This document shows positions 1 to 10,017 of a stretch of DNA of 64,000 bases, piece by piece. The stretch lies in NCBI GenBank assembly GCA_943788445.1, contig CALSQH010000001.1:124001-188000 (forward strand), in the 5' to 3' direction. The first letter of the stretch is position 1. Each line of letters begins with the position of its first letter. The translations under genes were made by a program, and so were the position numbers. The DNA comes from an uncultured Pseudomonadales bacterium (GTDB lineage Bacteria > Pseudomonadota > Gammaproteobacteria > Pseudomonadales > Porticoccaceae). Under the pieces are notes generated by a model. That model was not told where the DNA came from. It worked only from the letters and a program-made list of their open reading frames with translations, and did not search any database.

Positions 1-30
1 ATTTACACGGAAAGTAAAGGCGAAAAGCGA

Positions 31-1176
31 ATGTACAGCACGGAAGCACAACATCTCAGGAAAACCGCTCTCCATAATATGCATGTTGCCGCAAAGGCAA
101 AAATGGTCACATTTGCTGGCTATAACTTGCCTCTGCACTACTGTGCAGGGATTATGGGCGAGCATAATCACACACGGCATGCCGCCAGCCTTTTTGATGT
201 CTCACATATGGGGCAGATTATTCTAAGTGGTTCAGGCATTGGAATCGCGCTAGAAAAACTGGTACCTATCGACCTTCAGTCGATGCCTACCTATCAGCAA
301 AAGTACGCCGTAATGACCAATGAAGAAGGGGGTCTTGTCGATGACCTGATTGTTACTCGTTGGGCTGATGATACCTATTTTTTAGTCGTTAATGCCGCGC
401 GTAAGGAAGAGGATCTGCTTCATTTACGCAATCACTTATCGGGCTTCACCGTAGAGTATATGAGCGATCATGCGCTTATAGCACTTCAGGGGCCAAAGGC
501 TGTGGAGGTTATGGCGGAGCTTTCTCCAATAGCGGCTAATTTATTCTTTATGAATAGCTGTCATATTCCCATTGGTGGTGCAGACTGCTTTGTCTCGCGT
601 TCTGGTTATACCGGAGAAGATGGCTTTGAAATTTCTGTTGATAGAGTCCACGCCCAATCATTATGTGAACAATTATTAGCGAGCGGAATTACCAAATGGG
701 CGGGGTTAGGAGCCCGGGATTCCCTTCGCCTTGAGGCTGGGTTATGTCTCTATGGTAATGAGCTCAATGAGAATATATCGCCAGTCCAAGCAGGTCTTGT
801 TTGGACGTTTAGTAAATCGCGGCGCCTTGGAGGAATTCAAGAAGGTGGTTTTTTAGGGGCAGAACCTATTTTTGCCGAAATGATGAGAACCCCGAAGAGA
901 TGTCGCGTCACCTTTATTGTTGAACACCGCGCGCCAGTTCGTCGCGGGGCAAAAATCATTGATAATTTAGGTGACGTAGTGGGCGTAGTGACCAGCGGTG
1001 GTTTTTCACCGACACTGGGTGTTCCCATTGCAATGGGCTATGTGCAGCGGGAGTACTCAGTGCCCGGTTGTGGCCTAAACGCGATCATTCGCGGTAAACC
1101 TAGAGGCATCGTCGTTGCCAAGATGCCTCTAGTGCAAACCCATTACTACCGATCCCCAGAGGACGCGGTAGTTTAG
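31..1176 (+). CDS. gcvT: Aminomethyltransferase, glycine cleavage T protein
   Basis: T protein of the glycine cleavage system. It moves the aminomethyl carbon from lipoylated H protein to tetrahydrofolate, giving methylene-THF and ammonia in the cytoplasm. The 381-residue length fits the family (about 360-375). Visible hallmarks are FDVSHMGQ near residue 55, SGYTGEDGFEI near 190, GARDSLRLEAGLCLYG near 225 and the C-terminal VTSGGFSPTLG near 325. The ATG at 31 follows a purine-rich stretch (aaaggcgaaaagcga) that can serve as the ribosome site. It converges on purC with a 24 bp gap and no clear terminator. Other gcv genes would lie left of the window and cannot be seen. Confidence 0.95.
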   Translation: MYSTEAQHLRKTALHNMHVAAKAKMVTFAGYNLPLHYCAGIMGEHNHTRHAASLFDVSHMGQIILSGSGIGIALEKLVPIDLQSMPTYQQKYAVMTNEEGGLVDDLIVTRWADDTYFLVVNAARKEEDLLHLRNHLSGFTVEYMSDHALIALQGPKAVEVMAELSPIAANLFFMNSCHIPIGGADCFVSRSGYTGEDGFEISVDRVHAQSLCEQLLASGITKWAGLGARDSLRLEAGLCLYGNELNENISPVQAGLVWTFSKSRRLGGIQEGGFLGAEPIFAEMMRTPKRCRVTFIVEHRAPVRRGAKIIDNLGDVVGVVTSGGFSPTLGVPIAMGYVQREYSVPGCGLNAIIRGKPRGIVVAKMPLVQTHYYRSPEDAVV

Positions 1177-1200
1177 GATCGACAGTCGTTAGGGTGAAAC

Positions 1201-2307
1201 TTATTGTTGTATCAGGTCGAATTGATCGGCAAGAATGGCAATAATTTCGGCTTTAGGGTCATTCGAAAGCGTTAGTTTCTCACCCGTGATTTTTTCAGCG
1301 ATACCAACGTAAGTATCCGACACTGCCATCATCACATCGACAGGTAAGGCGTTGTCTCGGGCTAAATCGTTGCGCTCGGCCATACGGTTTTTGTTTAGAA
1401 GGATATCCGGGTCTGGGAAGTGGTTGAGTAGTAGCTGGCGGAATCCCTCTTTAGAATTCTCGACAATCTTGCCCTGCGTAAACTGTTCCTCATCCCAGAT
1501 GCGTGATGAATCTGGCGTGCCTACCTCGTCCATATAGATCAGCTTTTCAACACCCTGCTTATCCGTCACATAGCCAAATTCAAACTTGGTATCAATAAAA
1601 ATCTGGCCAATTTTAGCCAACTCATGACTAATAACATCGAAGCCTTCGCCAAGCAGTTTCTCGTATACATCAATATCTGCTTTAGTTTTAAACTTAAAGC
1701 TAGCGTAGTTATTCTCAATATCCGAACGTGACACATTGACATCATCGACCTCGGGAACACCGGGAATGCCCTCAAGAATTCCCTTGGTTGATGGCGTAAT
1801 CAATAATTCGGGAAGGCGCTGATCTTTTTGCAATCCGTCGGGCAACTCAATACCGCAGAAATTTCTTTCGCCTTTCTCATAGGCACGCCACATAGAACCC
1901 GTAATGTATTGGCGACAGATCGCCTCAATCATTACTGGCTTGGCTTTTTGCACAATCCACACTAGCGGATGCGGAATATCTAGAATATGGCTATCGGCTA
2001 AGCCCTGTTCACGGAATAGTTTGAACCAATGGCTGGATATGGCATTCAGCGCGGCGCCCTTGCCGGGAATACCATTCATGCCGTCTTCGCCATGCCAGAT
2101 ACACTCAAAAGCGGAAATCCGATCACTGATAACCATAATTGCCAGCGGCGCATCTGCAGCTACATCGTAGCCCTTATCGGCGATCAGGCGACGACTGTCA
2201 GCCTCAGTCAGCCAGTAAACAGAGCGCACTTTGCCACTGTGGACAGGTTGGTTGGTGCGAATTGGAAGATCGTTATTGGAGGCTAATACTTTATTAGCAA
2301 GACTCAT
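1201..2307 (-). CDS. purC: SAICAR synthase, long form
   Basis: Phosphoribosylaminoimidazole-succinocarboxamide synthase of purine synthesis: CAIR + aspartate + ATP to SAICAR. Recognised by [11 protein letters not shown] near residue 22, [10 protein letters not shown] near 58, [13 protein letters not shown] near 128, ITPSTKG near 170 and [14 protein letters not shown] near 258. At 368 residues it is the longer bacterial type; E. coli PurC is 237. An AAGG motif about 8 nt upstream supports the ATG at 2307. It points towards gcvT and is divergent from the SDR epimerase. Both purC and gcvT touch one-carbon and purine metabolism, but their convergent orientation argues against one operon. Confidence 0.95.
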   Translation of the reverse strand: MSLANKVLASNNDLPIRTNQPVHSGKVRSVYWLTEADSRRLIADKGYDVAADAPLAIMVISDRISAFECIWHGEDGMNGIPGKGAALNAISSHWFKLFREQGLADSHILDIPHPLVWIVQKAKPVMIEAICRQYITGSMWRAYEKGERNFCGIELPDGLQKDQRLPELLITPSTKGILEGIPGVPEVDDVNVSRSDIENNYASFKFKTKADIDVYEKLLGEGFDVISHELAKIGQIFIDTKFEFGYVTDKQGVEKLIYMDEVGTPDSSRIWDEEQFTQGKIVENSKEGFRQLLLNHFPDPDILLNKNRMAERNDLARDNALPVDVMMAVSDTYVGIAEKITGEKLTLSNDPKAEIIAILADQFDLIQQ

Positions 2308-2481
2308 AGGAATGCCTTGGAAATGGTTGAGATTGATTGATCGAAAAAGCGGTTAACTTAACCGTCTATATCTGTAAGGTCGCAGATTTTAGCAACTCAA
2401 AGTGTCTTGAGCAAAGGAAACATTGCAGCCGAAGGCGCTATTTTGTAGTGTAGCGATTCACGGGCAGTAAATTGGAAAATC

Positions 2482-3387
2482 ATGACCTCTATTTTAGTCA
2501 CTGGTGGCAGCGGATTTATCGGCAGCCATTTTTGTAATGCAGCAACCCAGCTTGGTATGCAGCTCTGTGTATTAACTCGCAACCCAGCGGTCGCAGCGCG
2601 GAGATTGCCTGATGCCGTTCAGCTTATTAGCCGACTCAGCGAGCTCGATGCTGATTACGCAGCGGATATTATTGTTAATCTGGCCGGTGAACCACTTGCA
2701 GATGGCCGCTGGACACATCGCAGAAAACAGAAGTTCTATGACAGTCGTATTAATACCACTGACAGCCTATTTGAGTTTTTCGCTAATCGAAAGGTTCTGC
2801 CCAAGTTAGTTATCAGCGGTTCAGCTATAGGCTATTACGGGCCCGGCGAGCATGCGGTCGACGAAACTGCAGAGGCCATTGATGGATTTTCTCATCAACT
2901 CTGCCGCACATGGGAGAACAGCGCCAAACGTTTTGAGTCCCTCGGCTGCCGCGTCTGCTATCTGCGCACCGGCATAGTGCTCGGCGAAGAGGGTGCGCTG
3001 GCGAGAATGCTGCCCGCTTTTAAACTGGGTCTCGGTGGACCAATAGGCAGCGGTAAACAGTGGATGTCATGGATTCATATAGACGATATGGTGGCGATGA
3101 TTCTCCATTGTATTAACAGCCCAGGGATTGCGGGTGCGGTAAATGCCACAGCACCAAACCCAGTCACCAACAGAGATTTTAGTTCTACGCTTGCGGCGCA
3201 GTTAAAGCGGCCAGATTTTTTGACCATGCCGGCGATCATGATAAAAGTGCTTTTTGGCGAGATGGGTGAAGAGCTTTTATTACAGGGACAAAAGGTAGTT
3301 CCCGCTAAACTGCTCAACTCTGGTTTTAAATTCAAATACGCTAATCTAAAGGCAGCTGTGGAGAATATTCTCAAGGTAGACTGTTAG
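2482..3387 (+). CDS. TIGR01777-type SDR epimerase (YfcH-like)
   Basis: Extended short-chain dehydrogenase/reductase of the YfcH/TIGR01777 family, annotated as a sugar-nucleotide epimerase of unknown substrate. The N-terminal NAD(P)-binding glycine motif is TGGSGFIGSHF at residues 7-17. Family-typical stretches follow: VNLAGEPLADGRW near 67, SGSAIGYYG near 113 and the region before WMSWIHIDDMV near 195. The C-terminal part matches the small DUF1731-like end of the family (PAIMIKVLFGEMGEELLLQGQ). The 301-residue length is normal. It is a lone gene ahead of ugd, from which 159 bp separate it. The substrate is unknown. Confidence 0.88.
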   Translation: MTSILVTGGSGFIGSHFCNAATQLGMQLCVLTRNPAVAARRLPDAVQLISRLSELDADYAADIIVNLAGEPLADGRWTHRRKQKFYDSRINTTDSLFEFFANRKVLPKLVISGSAIGYYGPGEHAVDETAEAIDGFSHQLCRTWENSAKRFESLGCRVCYLRTGIVLGEEGALARMLPAFKLGLGGPIGSGKQWMSWIHIDDMVAMILHCINSPGIAGAVNATAPNPVTNRDFSSTLAAQLKRPDFLTMPAIMIKVLFGEMGEELLLQGQKVVPAKLLNSGFKFKYANLKAAVENILKVDC

Positions 3388-3546
3388 CCTGAACAATATG
3401 CTCAAAGACACATTTCTGACATCCTATTGACATCTTTTTGACGCATCACTGAATTATATTTCAGCAAAAATTTTCATTCGCACTCGTTGCGTAGTCTATA
3501 TTTATATTTCTGAAAATAGGAAATATTAATAAAATAGGGAAGTGTT

Positions 3547-4953
3547 TTGCAGATAACAATATTTGGAAGTGGTTATGTTGGGCTCGTCACTGGGGCCTGT
3601 TTTGCCAACGTTGGTAATCAAGTGGTCTGTGTCGATATCGATCAGGACAAAATAGACGCTCTTAATGCCGGCCATGTGCCTATTTACGAGCCGGGCCTGG
3701 AAAACTATATCAGTGAATCTCTCGCCGATGGAAATCTTAAATTTACCCGTGATGCTGCAATGGCTGTTCAGCATGCAGAGATGATTTTTATTGGCGTAGG
3801 TACACCTCCCAATGAAGATGGCTCCGCTGACTTACAGTATGTCCTCAATGTCGCCAATACCATTGGTGAACATATGCAGGATTTTAAAGTGATTGTCAAT
3901 AAATCCACTGTTCCAGTCGGAACAGCAGATAAAGTAACTCAGACGATTAAAGCGGCATTAGATAAGCGCAATGTCGATTTTGACTTTAGTGTCGCTTCGA
4001 ACCCAGAGTTCCTCAAAGAGGGCGCCGCAATCAGCGATTTTACCCGCCCCGACCGTATTATTGTTGGCACCGATAACCCGCGTGTTGAAGAGATGATGCA
4101 TGAGTTGTACGCGCCCTATAACCGCCAGCGTGACAAGCTAATCTTTATGGATGTGCGTTCCGCCGAGTTGACCAAGTACGCCGCTAACTCAATGCTGGCA
4201 ACCAAGATCAGCTTTATCAATGAGATTGCCAATATCGCAGAATGTGTCGGTGCCGATATAGAGCAGGTGCGCATTGGCATGGGCTCCGATCCACGAATTG
4301 GATATAGCTTTATCTATCCCGGCTGTGGCTTTGGTGGATCCTGTTTCCCTAAAGACTTACGAGCAATGGAGGCAACGGCAGTCAATGCGGGATATCAACC
4401 CCAATTACTAAGCGCAGTCACCAATGTCAATGATCAGCAAAAAGATCGGTTATTTAAAAAGATTTTCGCTTATTTCAAGGGCGACTTAAAAGGTAAGACC
4501 GTTGCATTGTGGGGCTTGGCTTTTAAGCCGGGCACTGATGATATGCGCGAAGCACCAAGCCGTTTTTTAATGGAAGCATTGTGGGAGCAGGGCGCGTTGG
4601 TTCGAGCCTACGATCCCCATGCAATGGATGCCACCCAAGATATCTATGGTGTGCGTGATGACTTGATGCTCTGTGGCACTAAAGAGGCTGCTCTAGTAGG
4701 TGCTGATATCTTGGTGGTATGCACTGAGTGGAAGCCCTTTTGGTCCCCAGACTTTTCCCATATCAAGCAGACGCTGAGCTACCCAGTTATTTTCGATGGG
4801 CGCAATCTGTACGACCCGACACGCCTGCAAGAACAGGGGATTCAGTATTTTGCTATAGGCAGGAGAAATTTTTCTCAGCAGGGCGATATAGCGCCAACCT
4901 CTGAGATAGAAAAAACGGGCTTAGAAAAAAGCACATTAGAAGAAACTTTGTGA
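3547..4953 (+). CDS. ugd: UDP-glucose 6-dehydrogenase
   Basis: Oxidises UDP-glucose to UDP-glucuronate with two NAD+, feeding exopolysaccharide, capsule or LPS uronic acids. The Rossmann motif [14 protein letters not shown] starts at residue 8. The catalytic Cys region is [15 protein letters not shown] near 256, and the C-terminal NAD-independent domain carries [19 protein letters not shown] near 318. The start is TTG at 3547, preceded by AGGGAAG; no ATG fits the family N-terminus. The 468 residues exceed the usual length of about 440 because of a Glu/Thr-rich tail after residue 440. It converges on manC, suggesting a polysaccharide precursor locus. Confidence 0.95.
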   Translation: MQITIFGSGYVGLVTGACFANVGNQVVCVDIDQDKIDALNAGHVPIYEPGLENYISESLADGNLKFTRDAAMAVQHAEMIFIGVGTPPNEDGSADLQYVLNVANTIGEHMQDFKVIVNKSTVPVGTADKVTQTIKAALDKRNVDFDFSVASNPEFLKEGAAISDFTRPDRIIVGTDNPRVEEMMHELYAPYNRQRDKLIFMDVRSAELTKYAANSMLATKISFINEIANIAECVGADIEQVRIGMGSDPRIGYSFIYPGCGFGGSCFPKDLRAMEATAVNAGYQPQLLSAVTNVNDQQKDRLFKKIFAYFKGDLKGKTVALWGLAFKPGTDDMREAPSRFLMEALWEQGALVRAYDPHAMDATQDIYGVRDDLMLCGTKEAALVGADILVVCTEWKPFWSPDFSHIKQTLSYPVIFDGRNLYDPTRLQEQGIQYFAIGRRNFSQQGDIAPTSEIEKTGLEKSTLEETL

Positions 4954-5006
4954 GAATTTTTTAGCAGAGGCCTTTAATGGAGCTCTTTAAATAGAGCCCC
5001 TTAGGT

Positions 5007-5028
5007 GAGCCCATAGGAGGGCTCTTTG
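5007..5028 (+). terminator. Possible ugd terminator hairpin
   Basis: GAGCCC (5007-5012), a six-base loop, and GGGCTC (5019-5024) followed by TTTG. A second AGAGCCCC lies just before it. The T-run is short, so termination is plausible but weak. The 121 bp between ugd and manC hold nothing else recognisable. Confidence 0.4.
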
Positions 5029-5074
5029 TATAAGAACCCCTCTTAAAACCCCTCAAAAAGCCTTTCATAAAAGC

Positions 5075-6484
5075 TTAGACGCGGCCGTATAGATCCTCAA
5101 AGCGGACTATATCGTCCTCGCCCAAATAGGCGCCAGATTGTATTTCGATGAGTTCTATCGGTATCTTGCCGGGATTTTCTAAGGCATGTACCGCGCCTAT
5201 GGGGATATACACAGATTCATTTTCACAAATCAACTTTTCCACATTATCAATAGTCACCTTGGCGGTACCGCTGACCACCACCCAATGCTCGGCGCGATGG
5301 TGGTGCATCTGTACAGACAGCTTAGCCTTGGGCTTAACCGTAATGCGTTTAACTTGAAAGCGCTCACCCTGATCCATAGAGTCGTATTTACCCCAAGGGC
5401 GGTAAACTTCACGGTGATGTATATACTCTGAGCGCTGCTGTTTTTTGAGTATTTCAACGAGCTGTTTTACATCCTCTACATGATCTTTATGGGCGACTAA
5501 AAGAGCATCTTTGGTGTCGACAATAACCAGATCTTTGATGCCCAATGTACCCACCAGTTTATGCTCGGCATGGATATAATTATTGGCGCTATTTAAACCA
5601 ATAACATCGCCGACCTGAACATTGCCGTCGCCATTTTTAGGCAATAGGTCGAGTAGGGCCGACCAGCTTCCAAGATCATTCCACTCAGGATCCATGGGCA
5701 TAACCATGGCATTAGTCGTTGTCTCCATAACCGCATAATCGATAGATTCTGATGGACAAGACTCAAAAGTTTTTTTGTCGGGGCGAAGAAAGCCTATGTC
5801 GTTGGTTTTTCCACTCCAGGCCTTTTCACAACAACTGTAAATATCTGGTCGCAGCGATTGCAGCTCTTTGAGATAGGTTTTGGACTGGAACATAAATATA
5901 CCGCTATTCCAGACAAATTCGCCGCTCTCCAGATACTGCTGTGCAACCGCTGTCGAGGGTTTCTCGACAAATTCACTGATCTTTTGGGGATCACCATTAA
6001 CCGCTGTGAGTTCTGCTTTGATATAGCCATAGCCAGTAGCGGCATGACTGGGTGTGATACCAAAGGTAACTAGTGCACCAGCCAGTGCCGTCTGGGTTGA
6101 GCGGGCTATAGCCTCTATAAAGGCTTCAGGGCGCCCCATATGGTGGTCTGCGGGAAGAATTAATAGCGTTGAGCCAGGGTTGATTTCTTCAGCTAAAAGA
6201 GCCGCTAAACAGATCGCTGGCGCGGTGTTGCGTCCAGCCGGCTCAAGAATAATGCCGTTGTGTGGGGTATCTGAAAGCCGCAGCTGTTCGGCGGCTATAA
6301 ATCGATGATCTTCATTGCAGACAATAATTGGCGGTGCGCAATCGAGACCTGAAAGTCTATCAATAGTCAGCTCCAGCATCGTCTTATCGCCGGTAAAAGG
6401 TAAGAATTGTTTGGGGTAGAGTTGTCTTGAGAGAGGCCAGAGTCGTGTACCAGAGCCACCGGCAATAATAACAGGTTGAAGCAT
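5075..6484 (-). CDS. manC: Mannose-1-phosphate guanylyltransferase / mannose-6-phosphate isomerase
   Basis: Bifunctional AlgA/ManC/CpsB-type enzyme. The N-terminal nucleotidyltransferase makes GDP-mannose from mannose-1-P and GTP. The C-terminal type II isomerase cupin interconverts mannose-6-P and fructose-6-P. The pyrophosphorylase signature GGSGTRLWPLSR is at residues 9-20, with ILPADHHM near 108 and FVEKPS near 172. The cupin part contains RPWGKYDSMDQGERFQVKRI near 360 and the metal-binding QMHHHRAEHWVVVSG near 392. The 469-residue length is typical. GDP-mannose and the UDP-glucuronate from the facing ugd are standard precursors of acidic exopolysaccharides; which polymer is made cannot be told here. 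Confidence 0.95.
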   Translation of the reverse strand: MLQPVIIAGGSGTRLWPLSRQLYPKQFLPFTGDKTMLELTIDRLSGLDCAPPIIVCNEDHRFIAAEQLRLSDTPHNGIILEPAGRNTAPAICLAALLAEEINPGSTLLILPADHHMGRPEAFIEAIARSTQTALAGALVTFGITPSHAATGYGYIKAELTAVNGDPQKISEFVEKPSTAVAQQYLESGEFVWNSGIFMFQSKTYLKELQSLRPDIYSCCEKAWSGKTNDIGFLRPDKKTFESCPSESIDYAVMETTTNAMVMPMDPEWNDLGSWSALLDLLPKNGDGNVQVGDVIGLNSANNYIHAEHKLVGTLGIKDLVIVDTKDALLVAHKDHVEDVKQLVEILKKQQRSEYIHHREVYRPWGKYDSMDQGERFQVKRITVKPKAKLSVQMHHHRAEHWVVVSGTAKVTIDNVEKLICENESVYIPIGAVHALENPGKIPIELIEIQSGAYLGEDDIVRFEDLYGRV

Positions 6485-6785
6485 TACAGAATCCTTTCAG
6501 GTTTAACTAGAAATCCAATTTCATGGGGAGGGTTCAGGCAAATCATTACATAGATATAACTGTAGTCTGAAAGGTCTTAAATTTCCTCTATATCGTCGTG
6601 TAATACGAGTAACTCAGATTAACGATACAGCGTGGAGAGCCTTCTCTTGTTCGCTGGGCTTTGTTGCCGTAAGGCTAAAATCTTAAGTTGCTCTAAAAGT
6701 GCCGTATTTTCATAAAGAAGGTGGTGGATCTTTCGTTTGGACGCAATTTCAAACAGAGAAGATTGTTTAATAATTAAAATAGCCA
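6485..6785. other. Gene-free spacer between manC and tRNA-Val
   Basis: About 300 bp, AT-rich, with no open frame of protein-like composition and no strong hairpin. It must hold the manC promoter on the minus strand, but I could not pick a convincing -35/-10 pair. Confidence 0.6.
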
Positions 6786-6814
6786 TTGGCAGCGCATAGA
6801 CAGCTTGTTAGAAT
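6786..6814 (+). promoter_or_regulatory. Sigma-70 promoter of tRNA-Val
   Basis: TTGGCA (6786-6791), a 17 bp spacer, and TAGAAT (6809-6814), followed by a GC-rich GCGCAC discriminator of the kind seen at stringently controlled stable-RNA promoters. Predicted transcription start is about 6821, close to the tRNA 5' end at 6832. Confidence 0.75.
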
Positions 6815-6831
6815 GCGCACTTAGGATAAGT

Positions 6832-6908
6832 AGGAGCATAGCTCAGTTGGTTAGAGCACTTGCATGACATGCAAGGGGTCCGCAGTTCGAGTCTGCGTGT
6901 TCCTACCA
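6832..6908 (+). tRNA. tRNA-Val (anticodon GAC)
   Basis: A 77-nt cloverleaf. Acceptor AGGAGCA pairs with TGTTCCT, with one G-T pair. The D-arm is GCTC/GAGC, the anticodon stem CTTGC/GCAAG encloses ATGACAT (anticodon GAC), and the T-arm CGCAG/CTGCG encloses TTCGAGT. Discriminator A and an encoded CCA at 6906-6908. It reads GUC/GUU valine codons. Confidence 0.95.
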
Positions 6909-7051
6909 CTTCTGAATAACCCTTTCTCTTTTATGTTGTTGCGCCAATATCATTGGTTAGTCCGCCATTTATCGCAGTTTTCCACCTAACTATCGTTTCT
7001 ATAGATTTAAAATTTTGAATTTTTGCTATCTTTCAGCGAATTCAAAAATTT

Positions 7052-7070
7052 CAATGTCAAAAAGACATTG
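7052..7070. other. Small hairpin before the GH17 gene
   Basis: CAATGTC (7052-7058), five A residues, GACATTG (7064-7070): a perfect 7 bp inverted repeat 23 bp upstream of the GH17 start. It could be an operator or leader hairpin; no T-run follows. Confidence 0.4.
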
Positions 7071-7093
7071 GTTCGCAGTATTTAGGGGGAAAA

Positions 7094-9106
7094 ATGTTAG
7101 CAAGAATAAAAGTTTTACCGATGATTTTACTCGTTGGATTACTAGGCCTGCAAGGTTGTGGTGGCGGAGGTGGTAGCGATAGTGATACTTCAACCCCGTC
7201 TAACCCTCCTGTTGGATCAACTGATGGTGGGACCACAGACGGCGGGACTACTGGTGGTGGGAGCACGGACGGCGGGACTACAGATGGTGGGAGCACGGAC
7301 GGCGGGACTACAGATGGTGGGACCACAGACGGCGGGACAGGCACTCCGCCTGGTGATGTTACCGCGGCAGATATCCTCGGTGATCCGGAATATTTAGCAG
7401 TCTCTTACGGTGGGTATAGAGAAACTAGTCGAAGCAATGGCCCTAGTATCGCTGAGATTAAAGAAGATCTTCGCCTAATGTCTGCGCTGGGTATTAAAGT
7501 ATTAAGAACCTACAACACCCAAGGCTACCCTTTTGCGCGCAACACTCTTCAAGCGATTAGAGAGTTAAAAGCAGTAGATTCAAGTTTCGAGATGTATGTG
7601 ATGCTCGGCGCTTGGATAGAGTGTGAAGGTGCTTGGACATCATCGCCAAACCATAATCTAGGTAACTCGGTAACCAATCCCAAGGAAATAGCAGCAGCTG
7701 TTGATATGGTTAATGAGTACCCAGATATTGTTAAAGTTATTGCGGTAGGTAACGAGGCAATGGTTCAGTGGGCAGCAACCTACTATGTTGTTCCAAGTGT
7801 CATTCTCGAACAGGTAAACTATCTACAGGGCTTAAAGGCCAATGGCGATATTCCTGCTGATACCTGGATCACCAGCTCGGATAACTTTGCCTCCTGGGGT
7901 GGCGGTGGCGGTGAATACCATACTGCTGATCTAAATGCCCTAATCAGCGCTGTAGACTTTATCTCGCTACACACTTATCCGTTCCATGATACTCACTACA
8001 ACCCTACATTTTGGAAAGTTCCTGCCAGTGAAGAAGGTTTGACCGTTCAGGGTAAAGTCGATGCGGCAATGGTAAGAGCTAGAGACTATGCCGTATCTCA
8101 ATATCAGGCTGCTGCAAACTATATAGCCAATAATGGTGGTGCTGGTAAGCCTATTCATATAGGTGAGACTGGTTGGTCCACGGAAGCCAATTGGCAGTAT
8201 GGCAATCCCGGTTCCAATGCCGCCGATGAATATAAAGAAAAAGTCTATTTTGATCTTATGCGTGACTGGTCCAACCAAAACAATGTTTCGATGTTTTATT
8301 TCGAAGCCTTCGATGAGCCTTGGAAAGATGCGTCTAATGCTGGCGGTTCAGAGAATCACTTTGGTTTAATTACCGTTGACGGCGAAGCCAAATACGCCCT
8401 CTGGGATATGGTCGATGATGGAACATTCAGTGGTCTCAATCGAGGTGGTTCTCCGATCACGAAAACGTTTGGCGGAGATTATCAAGCGCTGATGGAAACT
8501 GTCTATGCACCACCACTTCAAAACGCTGGCGGTGGAGGCGGTCTCAGCCAAACAACCACGGTTAATACAAACCGTACGGCGGGTGAAGCAGTGACCGAAT
8601 CAACCTATGTCGTCTCAGACAGTTCGTTGTTGCCAACGGGCTCCAATGATATAACCTACCCAAGTAGCACTCTTTTGGTTAATGCTTGGGAGGGTACCTC
8701 TGGACTGGCACTGTCTGCTGAGGGTGTTGTTACTGTAACAACGGGCACCGGTGACTGGTGGGGAGCAGCCTTAGAGATTGAGGCTGCATCTGGAGAAAAC
8801 CTGTCGGCATTCACTGGTGGAACTCTGGTGTTTGATATCAAAGGTGATACTACTTCAACTTTCGATATAGGCTTTCAATCAGGTCTGTGGGGGGTCAATG
8901 CAAGACCGCAGGTGAATAATTTTGTCAAATTTGGCCCAAGTCAGAGTCGTTCAATTACCTCTTCCTGGGTAACCCATGAGATCCCAGTATCTGCGTTTAA
9001 TAAAGGTGCGGATTTTAGTGATATTACATCCTTATTATATTTTATGGGAGCTTCTGCTTTCGATGGAAAACTGATCGAGGTTAGAAATATTTCCTACAGA
9101 AAATAA
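7094..9106 (+). CDS. GH17 family surface lipoprotein (beta-1,3-glucan active)
   Basis: Predicted lipoprotein: a hydrophobic signal ends in lipobox LQGC (Cys 22), then a Gly run and an acidic SDSD. Next is a Thr/Asp/Gly linker (about residues 40-80) encoded by 30 bp tandem repeats. A glycoside hydrolase family 17-like TIM barrel spans about 95-450; VGNEA near residue 219 carries the likely acid/base Glu and GETGWST near 357 the likely nucleophile Glu. The family acts on beta-1,3-glucans such as laminarin, as endoglucanase or transglucosylase. About 530-670 looks like a beta-sandwich carbohydrate-binding module (TLVFDIKGDT, near 580; DITSLLYFMG near 645). It is monocistronic. Hydrolase versus transferase activity cannot be decided from sequence. 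Confidence 0.85.
   Translation: MLARIKVLPMILLVGLLGLQGCGGGGGSDSDTSTPSNPPVGSTDGGTTDGGTTGGGSTDGGTTDGGSTDGGTTDGGTTDGGTGTPPGDVTAADILGDPEYLAVSYGGYRETSRSNGPSIAEIKEDLRLMSALGIKVLRTYNTQGYPFARNTLQAIRELKAVDSSFEMYVMLGAWIECEGAWTSSPNHNLGNSVTNPKEIAAAVDMVNEYPDIVKVIAVGNEAMVQWAATYYVVPSVILEQVNYLQGLKANGDIPADTWITSSDNFASWGGGGGEYHTADLNALISAVDFISLHTYPFHDTHYNPTFWKVPASEEGLTVQGKVDAAMVRARDYAVSQYQAAANYIANNGGAGKPIHIGETGWSTEANWQYGNPGSNAADEYKEKVYFDLMRDWSNQNNVSMFYFEAFDEPWKDASNAGGSENHFGLITVDGEAKYALWDMVDDGTFSGLNRGGSPITKTFGGDYQALMETVYAPPLQNAGGGGGLSQTTTVNTNRTAGEAVTESTYVVSDSSLLPTGSNDITYPSSTLLVNAWEGTSGLALSAEGVVTVTTGTGDWWGAALEIEAASGENLSAFTGGTLVFDIKGDTTSTFDIGFQSGLWGVNARPQVNNFVKFGPSQSRSITSSWVTHEIPVSAFNKGADFSDITSLLYFMGASAFDGKLIEVRNISYRK
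7223..7339 (+). repeat. 30 bp tandem repeat encoding the lipoprotein linker
   Basis: Four units (7223, 7253, 7283 and a 27 bp unit at 7313) of the form GATGGTGGGACCACAGACGG plus ten more bases, encoding DGGTTDGGTT-like steps. The length is a multiple of 3, so copy-number change would alter linker length without a frameshift. Confidence 0.9.
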
Positions 9107-9129
9107 TCTTATCAATATTTAGAGACACC

Positions 9130-9170
9130 CTATCTCCGTAGCGTTGAAACCATCAGCGTTGCGGAGATAG
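9130..9170. other. Inverted repeat downstream of the GH17 gene
   Basis: CTATCTCCG (9130-9138) and CGGAGATAG (9162-9170) form a perfect 9 bp stem around 23 nt. No T-run follows, so it may stabilise the 3' end rather than act as a classical terminator. Confidence 0.45.
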
Positions 9171-9289
9171 CGTCAGTGCAATTCGCAAAGCTAACCTGTT
9201 CACAACTGATAAATAGAAAATCTACCCCATTTTTTTAAGTGCTATGCTTATTAAAACGATTTTTGAGAAATACCATCAGGAGTTTAGGG

Positions 9290-9853
9290 ATGAACCAATT
9301 AGCGAACGCGCGGGGATTCACACTTATAGAGTTACTGATTACCATAGCTATAGCGGCAATATTACTAACCATTGCCGTCCCCTCATTTACTAATTTCACT
9401 CAAAAGCGCGCCGTCAGTCAAAAGACCGTACAGGTTCGCGGTGCCCTCGAATTGGCGCGAGGTCTTGCCGTTTCACAGCATCAGATATGGAAAGTGTGCA
9501 CAGTGAATGCACTGAATGCCTGTGTTAAAACAGATGGTGTGCGTCTATTAGTCTTTAGTGACGATAACTTAGATGACAGTTTTACTGGCGGTGAATCGCT
9601 ACAAAAGGAAGTTGATATCAATGGTGTGGAGATGGTGTTGGCGGCATCCTTTGGGGTCAACTACATTAGATTTTCAGGCAGTGGTGAGGCAATGGAATCG
9701 GGTAACTACGAAATTTGCTCTCAAAATCAAAGTGTTGATTATGGTCGAAGGGTGATTGTTTTTCGCAGTGGTCGTGTTCGTTTATCCGGTGATTCAAATG
9801 GCGATGGTTATGACGACGATGGTGGCACCAAAATAGAGTGTCATACCTCTTAG
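9290..9853 (+). CDS. Type IV pilus minor pilin, FimT/FimU (GspH) type
   Basis: Prepilin with a class III leader, cleaved after Gly in [20 protein letters not shown]; the mature protein has Phe1 and Glu5. After the hydrophobic helix comes a GspH/FimT-like globular part ([20 protein letters not shown]). I chose ATG 9290 rather than the upstream ATG at 9239, because AGGAG sits 6 nt before it and the extra 17 residues are basic and unlike a prepilin leader. This gives 187 residues. In this family it belongs to the pilus tip/initiation complex with PilV, PilW, PilX and PilY1, all encoded downstream. FimT homologues also bind DNA in some naturally competent bacteria; whether this one does is unknown. 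Confidence 0.85.
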   Translation: MNQLANARGFTLIELLITIAIAAILLTIAVPSFTNFTQKRAVSQKTVQVRGALELARGLAVSQHQIWKVCTVNALNACVKTDGVRLLVFSDDNLDDSFTGGESLQKEVDINGVEMVLAASFGVNYIRFSGSGEAMESGNYEICSQNQSVDYGRRVIVFRSGRVRLSGDSNGDGYDDDGGTKIECHTS

Positions 9854-10017
9854 CTCTAAATATTCTATCTACCAGATTTAGGTAAAAACGCCGTTAATCT
9901 GATTTTTTCTAACGTTAGTCTGACAATTCTGATTTTTTGAATGGAGTTGAATAGGGTAGGTGCTCATATAAAATTATTGTAGAAACAGATTGAAACGCCG
10001 AGACGAATTTATTCGGC

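Noticed and set aside
7057..7344. Minus-strand ORF rich in PPSVVPPSV
   Set aside because: Mirror of the Thr/Asp/Gly linker repeats of the GH17 lipoprotein.
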